From: Kribbella jejuensis
GTDB taxonomy: Bacteria; Actinomycetota; Actinomycetes; Propionibacteriales; Kribbellaceae
Assembly (NCBI RefSeq): GCF_006715085.1
Contig: NZ_VFMM01000004.1
Span: forward strand, 310,001 to 374,000
Direction: 5' to 3'
DNA length: 64,000 nucleotides
This document shows, in pieces, positions 36,264 through 45,200 of this stretch. The position numbers were made by a program, and so were the translations under genes. Numbering within the stretch: the first letter of the stretch is position 1; every line of letters begins with the position of its first letter. The notes under the pieces were generated by a model. That model did not search any database. It had not been told where the DNA came from and worked only from the letters and a program-made list of their open reading frames with translations.

Positions 36264-36623
36264 GTGTCGATTCGGCCGGGCCGCCCTGAGGGGGAGGCTG
36301 GTGAGATCTGGGACGAGTTGAACGCGACGGGGGCGGTTGTCGTCGGCCGGCGGACGGCGGAGCAGGTCGACTATTACGGCGGCGAGCACCACGGCGTACC
36401 GCTGTTCGTCGTCAGCCACAACCCGCCGCCGGTCCACGGCGCGGTCACCGCCCGGACGGCCCTGGCGGCCGGTGTCCTCGACGAGCTGCAGATCAGCCAG
36501 GTGCCGGTGTTGTTCGGCAGCGGGATGCGGCTGTTCGACGTTCTCCCCCGCCGCATCGAGCTCGAGATCGTGCGGGTCATCGACACCCCGCAGGCAACCC
36601 ACATTCGCTACCGGGTCAGCTGA
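36264..36623 (+). pseudogene. Decayed dihydrofolate-reductase-like (RibD C-terminal family) fragment
   Basis: An open frame of 119 codons begins directly after the recQ stop. It matches parts of the YyaP/RibD C-terminal reductase family: ATGAVVVGRRTAEQVDYYGG and VPLFVVSHNPPPV, then AAGVLDELQISQVPVLFGSG and RLFDVL. The N-terminal strand and its SLDG motif are missing. About 35 to 40 residues including the nucleotide-binding GG segment are also absent between HGAVT and ARTAL. Family members are near 190 residues, so this is most likely a gene remnant kept in frame. The end overlaps the serine hydrolase gene by 8 bp. Confidence 0.7.
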
Positions 36624-37755
36624 GTAGCGGAGCGACGGCGTTGGTGAGGTCGGTCATGCGGCGGTCGATGCTCCGGCCGCCGTTGGCCAGCAGGAGGGCG
36701 ATGGAGAGCCGCTTGGCGGGGATGACGATCAGCAGGCTGGTGTGGTCGGGCATGTCGCCGCGGTGGCCGAAGGCCTGGCCGAGGCCGAACTGCTGGGTGA
36801 ACAGCATCGTGCCGAGGCCGTACTGACCATCGCCGTCGGTCATCTGGTTGACCAGGTCGGCGGGGATCACGCGGCCGCCGTACAGTTGGTAGCCCCAACG
36901 AGCCACCGTCGGAGCGTCGGCCGCCAGCCCGCCGGGTGCGGCGGCGAGGCTCGCGAAAGCTCGGCACGGTAGGTATCCGTCGGGTGCCCCGCACGCCTGG
37001 TCGTTGTCGACGGCCGCGGGCGGTTGGGGTTTCTCGCCGTCCTGGAAGGCGGCGTGCTGCAGTCCGGCCGGTGTGGCCAGATCACGGCGGAGCGCGGTGG
37101 CGAGTGGCTGCCCGGTGAGTTTCTCGATCAGCATGCCGAGCAGTACGTAGCTCGGGTTGCTGTAGCTGTAAGCCCGGCCCGGCTCACCGAGGTGACCGTC
37201 GGCGAAGTCGAGCGACTGGGCGAGCGTCCAGTGCTTGCCCGGCGCCGCGGCGGCGGCCCGGTCCATCCGGGCGAAGTCGGCGGGCTGGTAGTCCGGTAGG
37301 GCGGCCGTCATCGACAGGTGCTGGCGTACGGTCGCGTCGTTCGCGGTCAGCCGGTGCGGGACGTAGCGCGCGATCGGCAGCTCGAGGTTGAGCTCGCCCT
37401 TGCCGGCCAGCAACATCACCTCGGCTGCGATGAACGTCTTCGTGATGCTGGCGACGGCCATGCTCGTGTCGGGGCGCAACGGCGTACCGCGGCTGTCCGT
37501 GCCGACGGCGCCCGACCAGGTCCAGTGGTCGGTGACAACCGCGGCGGTGGCACCACGGGAACCGGACGGGCTGTCCGGGAACTCGACGATCTGGTCGAGC
37601 GCCTCCTGCAGCGCCTTCGCCTTGTCCGGCGCGAGGGTCCGCGTGGCCGGCGGCGGAAAGGCGGCAGGCGTCTGCGGCGCAGGTAGCGGTACCTCTCCCC
37701 CGCCAGAGCACCCCACCAACGCAAACACCAGCAGGGCGGTTGCGCTCCACCTCAT
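36616..37755 (-). CDS. Serine hydrolase lipoprotein (beta-lactamase class C / DD-peptidase family)
   Basis: A 379-residue exported hydrolase. MRWSATALLVFALVGC is a short signal with a lipobox Cys at residue 16, followed by a proline-rich linker. The SxxK nucleophile is SITK near residue 110, the YxN motif is YSN near 200 and the HxG-type motif HRG near 335. Such proteins act on peptidoglycan stem peptides, D-amino peptides or esters; classical beta-lactamase activity is not implied. ATG 37755 was chosen because it starts the signal peptide; the longer open frame upstream is non-coding in character. Confidence 0.9.
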   Translation of the reverse strand: MRWSATALLVFALVGCSGGGEVPLPAPQTPAAFPPPATRTLAPDKAKALQEALDQIVEFPDSPSGSRGATAAVVTDHWTWSGAVGTDSRGTPLRPDTSMAVASITKTFIAAEVMLLAGKGELNLELPIARYVPHRLTANDATVRQHLSMTAALPDYQPADFARMDRAAAAAPGKHWTLAQSLDFADGHLGEPGRAYSYSNPSYVLLGMLIEKLTGQPLATALRRDLATPAGLQHAAFQDGEKPQPPAAVDNDQACGAPDGYLPCRAFASLAAAPGGLAADAPTVARWGYQLYGGRVIPADLVNQMTDGDGQYGLGTMLFTQQFGLGQAFGHRGDMPDHTSLLIVIPAKRLSIALLLANGGRSIDRRMTDLTNAVAPLLS

Positions 37756-37774
37756 GCTCCGATGATGGCACCGA

Positions 37775-38644
37775 CTACGGCGTCCAGGTGACGGTCGGCG
37801 CCAGATCGGCGAACTCGTGCAGCAATCGCGAACGCCGGCTCGCGATCCAGGCGAGGCAGACGGTGTTCGGCGCGAGGCTGTCGACCGGGACCGCGACCAC
37901 GTCGTGGCGCTGGTAGAAGGTTGCGACGCTGAGCGGGACGACCGAGATGCCGTGGCCGGCCGCGACGTGTTCCAGCTTCTCCTCGACACTGCGCATCGCG
38001 GGCACGGGTTTCGCCGTACGGGTGCGGAGTTCGACGGCGATGTCCCGCCATTCGGGGACGGCGTCCGGGTCCTGCAGCAGGTGCTCGTCGGCGAGGTCGG
38101 CGATGTCGATCACCGGTTTGCCGGCCAGCCGATGATCGGCGGGCAGCATCGCGACCCGCGGCTCCTCGAACAGCGGCCGCACGGTGAGACCGGACTGGTC
38201 GATCGGCAGCCGTACGACACTGACGTCCACCCGGCCGTCGTGCAGTACGTCGACCTGGTCGTCCCACGTGGTCCGGATCAGCTCGATCTCTACCCCGGGA
38301 TGGGTGGCGCCGAACGTGCGGACTGCCTCGGTCACGGTCAGTCCCGGCATGAAGCCGATCGTGAACGTCTTCGACCCGCGAGCGGCCTGCGCCACCCGGC
38401 GCCGGGTCGCGTCCGCGGCCGCCAGCAGCGGGCGGGCGTCGTCGAGCAGCTGGCGACCGGCCGCGGTCAACTCGGTCGCTCGTTTGGTCCGGACGAACAG
38501 CTGCGCCCGGAGCTCGTCCTCGAGCGCGCGAATCTGCCGGGACAGCACCGGCTGCGCGATGTGCAGGCGCTCCGCCGCGCGACCGAAGTGCAGTTCCTCG
38601 GCGACGGCGACGAAGTACCGGAGCTTGCGGAGGTCGACGTCCAT
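37775..38644 (-). CDS. LysR-family transcriptional regulator
   Basis: A 289-residue regulator. The helix-turn-helix is MDVDLRKLRYFVAVAEELHF then AQPVLSRQIRALEDELRAQL; the effector domain follows (TIGFMPGLTVTEAVRTF). It is divergent from an SDR gene with a 101-bp gap. A 19-bp dyad TAATACC-N5-GGTATTA overlaps its own ATG, suggesting autoregulation and control of the SDR. The gene lies 19 bp before the serine hydrolase gene on the same strand and may be co-transcribed with it. Confidence 0.93.
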   Translation of the reverse strand: MDVDLRKLRYFVAVAEELHFGRAAERLHIAQPVLSRQIRALEDELRAQLFVRTKRATELTAAGRQLLDDARPLLAAADATRRRVAQAARGSKTFTIGFMPGLTVTEAVRTFGATHPGVEIELIRTTWDDQVDVLHDGRVDVSVVRLPIDQSGLTVRPLFEEPRVAMLPADHRLAGKPVIDIADLADEHLLQDPDAVPEWRDIAVELRTRTAKPVPAMRSVEEKLEHVAAGHGISVVPLSVATFYQRHDVVAVPVDSLAPNTVCLAWIASRRSRLLHEFADLAPTVTWTP

Positions 38645-38662
38645 AATACCTTCAGGGTATTA
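38644..38662. promoter_or_regulatory. LysR operator candidate
   Basis: TAATACC-TTCAG-GGTATTA, a perfect 7-bp-arm dyad with the T-N11-A core, touches the last base of the lysR start codon and lies 84 bp from the SDR start. Confidence 0.6.
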
Positions 38663-38745
38663 CAGCGGCGGGAACAGGTCTTGGACGCGCCGAGCCGGGC
38701 GGCCGCATCGTGGAAGCCGAAACCGTTCCCACGAAAGGCACTTCC

Positions 38746-39447
38746 GTGACTCTGCAGGACCAGCGCGTCGTCATCCTCGGTGGTACGTCGGGTATCGGCC
38801 TGGCCACCGCCCAGCTCGCCGCCGAACAGGGCGCGAGCGTGATCGTTGCCTCCAGCAACCCGTCGTCCGTGCAACGGGCGCTGACGGCACTCCCCGCGTC
38901 CGCGGCCGGACAGGCCGTGGACCTCACCGATTCCGCGGCCGTCGCGGCGTTCTTCGCCGGACTGGAGCCGTTCGACCACCTCGTCTACACCGCCGGCGAG
39001 GCGCTCACGTTGCTGGAGGTCCGCACGATGGATCTCGCGCAGGCGCGACAGGCGTTCGAGCTGCGGTACTTCGGTGCGCTCGGCGCGGTGAGTGCCGCCG
39101 TACCGCGACTGCGACCGGGCGGATCCGTCGTGCTGACGACCGGCGCGGCGGGCGACCGCCCCGGACCGGGGTGGTCGGTCGCCGCCAGCATCTGCGGCGC
39201 GGTGGACTCGCTCGTCCGCGCGCTCGCCGTCGAACTCGCCCCACTGCGCGTCAACGCGGTCAAACCGGGCGTCGTGCGTACGCCGCTGTGGCGCGATGCG
39301 CTCGACTACGACGCGACTGCCGAACACCTCCCGGTGCAGCGGGTCGGCGAACCCGAGGACATCGCCGCCGCCTACGTCTACCTGATGAACCAGCCGTACG
39401 CGACCGGCTCGATCGTCAGCGTCGACGGCGGACATGTCCTGGTTTAG
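38746..39447 (+). CDS. Short-chain dehydrogenase/reductase family protein lacking the Tyr-Lys dyad
   Basis: A 233-residue Rossmann protein. GGTSGIGLA near residue 12 binds NAD(P), and the end IVSVDGGHVLV is typical. The catalytic YxxxK is missing: the helix reads WSVAASICGAVDSLVRALAV where Tyr and Lys are expected. It may therefore be a non-catalytic binder (NmrA-like) or use other residues; a group of actinobacterial SDR proteins shares this form. GTG 38746 has GAAAGG 7 nt upstream. It is divergent from lysR. Confidence 0.88.
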   Translation: MTLQDQRVVILGGTSGIGLATAQLAAEQGASVIVASSNPSSVQRALTALPASAAGQAVDLTDSAAVAAFFAGLEPFDHLVYTAGEALTLLEVRTMDLAQARQAFELRYFGALGAVSAAVPRLRPGGSVVLTTGAAGDRPGPGWSVAASICGAVDSLVRALAVELAPLRVNAVKPGVVRTPLWRDALDYDATAEHLPVQRVGEPEDIAAAYVYLMNQPYATGSIVSVDGGHVLV

Positions 39448-39824
39448 AACCCGGAGACGTAGAGGCGGTTGCCGTCCTGGTCGCGGAGGCTGAACATCGG
39501 CGGGATCCCCGGCCACTCGAGCAGTTCGTCGGTGTCGACACCGGCGTCGAGGAAGTGCTGGTGCGCGGCCTTCGCGTCCGGGCTGCCCATCCGGATCCCG
39601 GTGTCGACACCGGCCGGATTGCCGTCGCTCGCCGGTACGAGCGCGATCGTCGCACCGTCTTCACCGGCACCCGCCGGTCCGACCACCAGCCACCGCCCAC
39701 CGAACTGCGGCAGCGGCACGTTGAGCCGTACCTCGAAACCCAGCGTCCCGGTGTAGAACGCCAGCGCCTGGTCCTGGTCGCTCACCGGTACGCCGACGGT
39801 CCGGATCTCGCTGATGTGGTTCAT
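39444..39824 (-). CDS. VOC-superfamily (glyoxalase/bleomycin-resistance fold) protein
   Basis: A 126-residue single-domain VOC protein with two beta-alpha-beta-beta-beta units: VGVPVSDQDQALAFYTGTLG in the first and FSLRDQDGNRLYVSGF at the end. The acidic metal-ligand position seems present, but no metal or substrate can be assigned; members include dioxygenases, isomerases and antibiotic-binding proteins. ATG 39824 has GAGAGGAG 7 nt upstream, which fixes the start. The end overlaps the SDR end by 4 bp, convergently. Confidence 0.88.
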   Translation of the reverse strand: MNHISEIRTVGVPVSDQDQALAFYTGTLGFEVRLNVPLPQFGGRWLVVGPAGAGEDGATIALVPASDGNPAGVDTGIRMGSPDAKAAHQHFLDAGVDTDELLEWPGIPPMFSLRDQDGNRLYVSGF

Positions 39825-39890
39825 GGTCTTGCTCCTCTCAGGGGGTGCTTTCACTCAGAGGTAGAAGCCACATCGGCGTTTTCGACATCG

Positions 39891-39930
39891 GTCGGCAAAA
39901 GAAAAACCCCGGACCGCCTGGTCCGGGGTT
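39891..39930 (-). terminator. Rho-independent terminator of the DUF3352 gene
   Basis: AACCCCGGACC and GGTCCGGGGTT form an 11-bp stem with a 4-nt loop, followed on the minus strand by TTTTTCTTTT. This is the only classic terminator with a U-tract I found in the window. It starts 16 bp after the stop. Confidence 0.9.
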
Positions 39931-39945
39931 CTTCGGGGTATCCGG

Positions 39946-41577
39946 TTACTTCGCGACGACCCGCATCGTGTACTCGGCCTCGCCGTCGCCGGTCGAGCGG
40001 GCCACGACACCGGCCGACTTCAGCGCGGCCAGATCCTTGTTCTCGCCGAGCCGCTGGCTGAAGGTGCCGAGCGCGCCGAAGTCGACGTACCCGATCATCA
40101 CCGCGTTCTTGGTGTCCGGCAGCGCCTGCTTGAAGCTGTCGGTCGAACCGAGGTTGCCGCCCTTGAGCACCTGCTCGGCGTAGTCTTTGCTCGTCGCGAC
40201 GACCAGCGAGTCGCCGTCCTTCGCAGTCTCGATCGGAACGTCCGCCGACGACCGCTCCCGCAGCAGCGTGGTCAGCTTCTGCACCACCGGCTCGGCCTGC
40301 GACGGGTCGGTCTCCATCCGCAGCGCGACCTTCGGGCCGCTGTCGGTCTCCTTGTCGATCACGGCCGCGACGTTCTTGCCGGCCAGCGTCTTCAGGTCGT
40401 CCGGCAGCTTCAGGCCGGTCTCCTCGGCGATCCGGTCGATCATCGGCTGCACGTTGTCGCCGCCGGTCTTCTTGATCTGCGTCCAGGCCGCGTCGATCAG
40501 GCTGTTGCCACCGGAGATCGCGATCGCGCCGGCCGTGCTGTCCGGCAGTTTGGTGACCAGTTCACCGGCGTCGGCGGAGCCCACCTTGACGCTCTTGTCG
40601 CCGTGCGCGATGCCCTCGAGCTCGACGTACGACGAATCGAACCGCAGCGCCACGGCGGCGCTGGCGTCGCCGAGACCGGCCAACTGGCTGGAGTCGACCT
40701 TGCCGCTCAGCGACGCGATCGCCTTCATGTCCGCCCAGCCGGAGACGAAGCCCTGCTCGCCGAGCTTGTCCATGTCCGCCTTGTACTTGGCGTTCTTGCT
40801 CAGCGGGTTGTCCTTCGCGGCGGCGACGGCCGAGTCGACGGTCGCCTGGTTCTCGCCGAGGATCATGTAGCCGTCGGTGAACGCGCGGCCCGGCTTGTCG
40901 TCCTCCTTGGCGAGGAGCTTGTCCATGCCCTTGTTCGCGGCGTCCTGGTTCTTCACCTGGACGGCGACGATCGGGACCGGGTCGCTCTTGCCTTCGGCCG
41001 GCGGCAGCGCGGCGAACCCGGCGCGGTCACCCAGCCACGGCTTGATGTCCTTGGCGTAGTCGACGTCCGCGAGATCGTCCCCGGCCGACTTCTTGATCTG
41101 CTCGAACAGCTTCTGCTTCAAGTCGTCCTGGTCGCCGGTCAGGCCGAGGTTGTCCTTCACCGACGGGAACTTCATCAGGAACCGGATCGCGTTGACCTTC
41201 TGGCCCGCGGACGGGTTCAGGTCGACGCGGGCGTACCCGACCGCGGTGCCGGGCAGCACGTCGGCGGGCTGCTTGCCGCCGCCGCCGAGCTTGCCGTAGG
41301 CAAAGATTCCGCCGCCGGCGACCACCAGCACCATCGCGAGTGCCGCGACGATCGGGATCAGTTTGCCGCGCGTCTTCTTCGGCGCCGGCTGCCATTGCTG
41401 CGGCGGTCCGTACCCGGGACCCCCACCTATGTTCAGTTGCTCATAGGGTCCAGGTTGGCCGTACTGGGGTGCACCTTGCTGCGGGCCGCCGTACGGCTGA
41501 CCCTGCTGGGGGCGGAAGTTCTGTGGTTGCTGACCACCGGGACCTGGGTACCTCGGTGGCTGGTTCTGGTCGGACAT
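39946..41577 (-). CDS. DUF3352 membrane-anchored protein
   Basis: A 543-residue protein. The first 70 residues are Pro/Gln/Gly/Tyr-rich and cytoplasmic; one membrane helix (LIPIVAALAMVLVVAGGGIF) lies near residues 75-94; the rest is an exported domain of about 445 residues starting LPGTAVGYARVDLNPSAG, the DUF3352 pattern. It has many Lys and Asp residues and no Cys outside the membrane. The function is unknown. ATG 41577 has GGGAG close upstream. It is followed by a strong terminator. Confidence 0.85.
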   Translation of the reverse strand: MSDQNQPPRYPGPGGQQPQNFRPQQGQPYGGPQQGAPQYGQPGPYEQLNIGGGPGYGPPQQWQPAPKKTRGKLIPIVAALAMVLVVAGGGIFAYGKLGGGGKQPADVLPGTAVGYARVDLNPSAGQKVNAIRFLMKFPSVKDNLGLTGDQDDLKQKLFEQIKKSAGDDLADVDYAKDIKPWLGDRAGFAALPPAEGKSDPVPIVAVQVKNQDAANKGMDKLLAKEDDKPGRAFTDGYMILGENQATVDSAVAAAKDNPLSKNAKYKADMDKLGEQGFVSGWADMKAIASLSGKVDSSQLAGLGDASAAVALRFDSSYVELEGIAHGDKSVKVGSADAGELVTKLPDSTAGAIAISGGNSLIDAAWTQIKKTGGDNVQPMIDRIAEETGLKLPDDLKTLAGKNVAAVIDKETDSGPKVALRMETDPSQAEPVVQKLTTLLRERSSADVPIETAKDGDSLVVATSKDYAEQVLKGGNLGSTDSFKQALPDTKNAVMIGYVDFGALGTFSQRLGENKDLAALKSAGVVARSTGDGEAEYTMRVVAK

Positions 41578-41624
41578 ATGCTCCCTCGCTGGCGCCGGTG
41601 GCCTCACCGCCGGACCAGCAAAGG

Positions 41625-42272
41625 TTAGTGGACCGGCGGTCCAGGTTCCGACGCAGCAGAGTGCGGAGTGGTTGCCACCGGATCGGCCCGCCAGGAGGCG
41701 GCCGCGATGATCGCGCACGCCAGCGCCGCACCGACCAGCCACGAGGCCGCGGGCGTCCAGGTGTGCAGCTCCAGCGGCGCCGCCACCAGGTCACCCGGGT
41801 GCGCAGCGCGCAGCCGCGCGTCCAGCGGATCGTGACCGAGCAGCATCCCGACGCCCCACGACACCCCCGACCCGAGGCAGGCGCCGAGCACCACGATCGC
41901 GACCGACCACGGGCCGTAGTTCCGCAGCCACCAGAACAGCGCGGCGCCGAGCACCACCGCGGCCACGAACCCGATCGCGGTGAACGTCCCGTCCGGCCCG
42001 AAGAGCCGCGTCATCTGCTCCTCGCCGAGCGAGCCACCGCGATCGTCCACCGTGTACTTCGCCAACGGAGAGAACTGCTGCCAGGCCCACCCGGCAACGA
42101 CGCCCGCCACCAGGAACACGACCACCGTCACCAGCACAGCCTTGGCCCAAGGCATCCGCGGCTCCGCCGTCGCGGGCACCGCCGGCACCCCGAACGAACC
42201 ACCCGACGACGGCGCCCCGTAAGGCACAGGCTGCGAAGACTCCGGTTGACTCACGACGCCAGTGTGACGCAT
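41625..42272 (-). CDS. Four-helix membrane protein of unknown function
   Basis: A 215-residue protein with a Ser/Pro/Gly-rich N-terminus and about four membrane helices: AKAVLVTVVVFLVAGVVAGW, GTFTAIGFVAAVVLGAALFW, WSVAIVVLGACLGSGVSWGV and SWLVGAALACAIIAAASW. I recognise no defined family beyond an actinobacterial membrane protein. The start is uncertain: ATG 42272 lies 5 bp after the dnaE stop, while GTG 42254 has CACACT 6 nt upstream. It follows dnaE in the same transcript. Confidence 0.8.
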   Translation of the reverse strand: MRHTGVVSQPESSQPVPYGAPSSGGSFGVPAVPATAEPRMPWAKAVLVTVVVFLVAGVVAGWAWQQFSPLAKYTVDDRGGSLGEEQMTRLFGPDGTFTAIGFVAAVVLGAALFWWLRNYGPWSVAIVVLGACLGSGVSWGVGMLLGHDPLDARLRAAHPGDLVAAPLELHTWTPAASWLVGAALACAIIAAASWRADPVATTPHSAASEPGPPVH

Positions 42273-42277
42273 GCCTG

Positions 42278-45200
42278 TCAGCTGGCCAGGCAGGAGGGGC
42301 CGAGGAGCGCTTTGAGGTCGGCCATCAGCGACGAGGTGGGGGTCACCCGGAAGCGGTCGCCGATGCGCATCACGGTGGTCTTCTGCCGGGCCTGGAGCCG
42401 GAGGTGGACCTCGGTCATGCCCGGGTGGGACTGGAGGATGTCGCGGAGCGAGTCGACCACCGGTGGCGTGCAGCGGTTCACCGGCATGGTGAGGACGACC
42501 GGACCACTCGGCCCCTCGGTGAGGTCGGGGACGACGACCTCGTCGCCGCTCAGCTCCAGCCGGTCCTCGCGACGGCGGACGCGGCCCTTCATCAAGATGA
42601 TCGCGTCGTTGGTCAGTAGGTGCGCGTGCAGCTGGTACGCCGAGGAGAACATCATCACCTCGATCGAACCTTCGAGGTCCTCGATCGTGACGATCGCGTA
42701 GATGTCGCCGCGCTTGTTCACCTTCCGCTGGACCGCGGTGACCAGGCCACCGATCGTCACCCGGCTGCCGTCCGGCCGGTCCTCGTCGGCGAGCAGCTGA
42801 CCGATCGTGCAGTCCGAACCGTTGGTGAGCACGTGCTCGACGCCGAACAGCGGGTGGTCGGACACGTACAGCCCGAGCATGTCGCGCTCGTGCGCCAGCT
42901 TGGTCGCCTTGTCCCACTCCTCGATCTCGGGGACGGTGACGGTGAGCCGGCTGTTGCCCTCGCCCTCGTCGGTGTCGTCGTCACCCATCGAGAACAGGTC
43001 GAACTGGCCGTGCGCCTCGTTCCGCTTCAGGTCGATCGCTTCGTCGACGGCCTGTTCGTGCACCGCGACGACCGCACGCCGGGCGTGTCCCATCGAGTCG
43101 AACGAGCCGGCCTTGGTCAGCGACTCGATCACCCGCTTGTTGCAGACCGGCAGCGAGACCTTGTCGATGAAGTCGACGAAGTCGGTGAACCGGCCCTTCT
43201 CCTCGCGGGCCGCGACGATCTCGGCGACCACGTTCACGCCGACGTTGCGGATCGCGGACAGACCGAAGCGGATGTCGGTGCCGACCGGGGTGAAGTTCGA
43301 GTCGGACTCGTTGACGTCCGGCGGCAGCACCTTGATACCCATCCGGCGGCACTCGTTCAGGTAGATGGCCATCTTGTCCTTGTCGTCCTTCACCGACGTC
43401 AGGACCGCGGCCATGTACTCCGCCGGGTAGTTCGCCTTCAGGTACGCCGTCCAGTACGAGACCAGACCGTACGCCGCGGAGTGCGCCTTGTTGAACGCGT
43501 AGTCGGAGAACGGCAGCAGGATGTCCCAGAGCGCCTTGATCGACTCGTCCGAGTACCCGTTGGCCTTCATGCCCTCGGAGAAGCCGACGTACTCGGCGTC
43601 CAGGACCTCGCGCTTCTTCTTGCCCATCGCGCGGCGGAGCAGGTCCGCCTTGCCGAGCGAGTAGCCGGCCAGGCGCTGGGCGATCTCCATCACCTGCTCC
43701 TGATAGACGATCAGGCCGTAGGTGACACCGAGCACCGGCTCGAGGGCCTCGGCCAGCTCGGGGTGCGGGTAGCTGATCTCCTGCTGGCCGTTCTTCCGCA
43801 GGGCGTAGTTGGTGTGGCTGTTCGCACCCATCGGGCCCGGTCGGTAGAGCGCCGTACTCGCGGAGATGTCCTCGAAGTTGTCCGGCTTCATCAGCCGCAG
43901 CAAGGCCCGCATCGGCCCGCCGTCGAACTGGAACACACCGAGCGTGTCACCGCGCGCGAGCAGGTCGTACGTCGGCTTGTCGTCGAGGTCCTTGCTCAGC
44001 TTGTCCAGGTCGATCTGGATCCCGTGCGCGGCCTCGATGTTCTTGACCGCGTCGTCCATGATCGTCAGGTTGCGCAGGCCGAGGAAGTCCATCTTGACCA
44101 GGCCGAGCGTCTCGCAGCTCGGGTAGTCGAACTGGGTGATCACCTGGCCGTCCTGCTCGCGGCGCATGATCGGGATCAGCTCGATCAGCGGCTCGCTGGA
44201 CATGATCACGCCGGCCGCGTGCACACCCCACTGGCGCTTCAGGTTCTCCAGGCCGCGGGCGGTGTCGACGATCTTGCGGACGTCCTGGTCGGCTTCGTAC
44301 AGCTGGCGGAACTCACCGGCCTCGGAGTACCGCTTGTGCGAGGGGTCGAAGATGCCGGACAGCGGGACGTCCTTGCCCATCACCGCGGGCGGCATCGCCT
44401 TGGTGATCCGGTCGCCCATCGCGAACGGGTAGTCCAGCACCCGGCCGGCGTCCTTGATCGCCTGCTTGGCCTTGATCGTGCCGTAGGTGACGATCATCGC
44501 GACCCGGTCGTCGCCGTACTTCTCGGTGACGTAGCGGATCACCTCGGGGCGGCGGCGGTCGTCGAAGTCGATGTCGAAGTCGGGCATCGACATGCGTTCC
44601 GGGTTCAGGAAGCGCTCGAAGAACAGACCGTGCAGCAGCGGGTCGAGGTCGGTGATCTTCATCGCGTACGCACACATCGAACCGGCACCGGAACCACGGC
44701 CCGGGCCGACCCGGATGCCGTTCTTCTTCGCCCAGTTGATGAAGTCGGCGACGACCAGGAAGTAACCCGCATACCCCTTCGAGACGATGACCTCGATCTC
44801 GTAGTCGGTCCGCTTGCGGACGTCGTCCGGGATCCCGTCGGGGTAGCGCAGGTGCAGACCGGTCTCGACCTCGGAGACGAACCAGGACTCCTCGTTGTGC
44901 CCCTCCGGGCAGGGGAAGCGCGGCATGAACCGGCCCTCGCCCTCGGTGAAACCGACATCGCACTGCTCGGCGATCAGCAGCGTGTTGTCACAGGCCTCGG
45001 GCAGTTCCTTCCAGACCTCGCGCATCTCGGCCGCTGTCTTGACGTAGAACTCGTTCGCGTCGAACTTGAACCGGTTCGGGTCCGACAGCGTCGAGCCGGA
45101 CTGCACGCAGAGCAGCGCCGCGTGCGCGGTCGCGTCCTCGGGCTTGGTGTAGTGCAGGTCGTTGGTCGCGACCAGCGGCAGGCCGAGCTCCCGGGCCAGC

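Noticed and set aside
36264..36623. A complete new small reductase gene after recQ
   Set aside because: It lacks the N-terminal strand and the nucleotide-binding segment seen in the family, so a remnant is the better reading.
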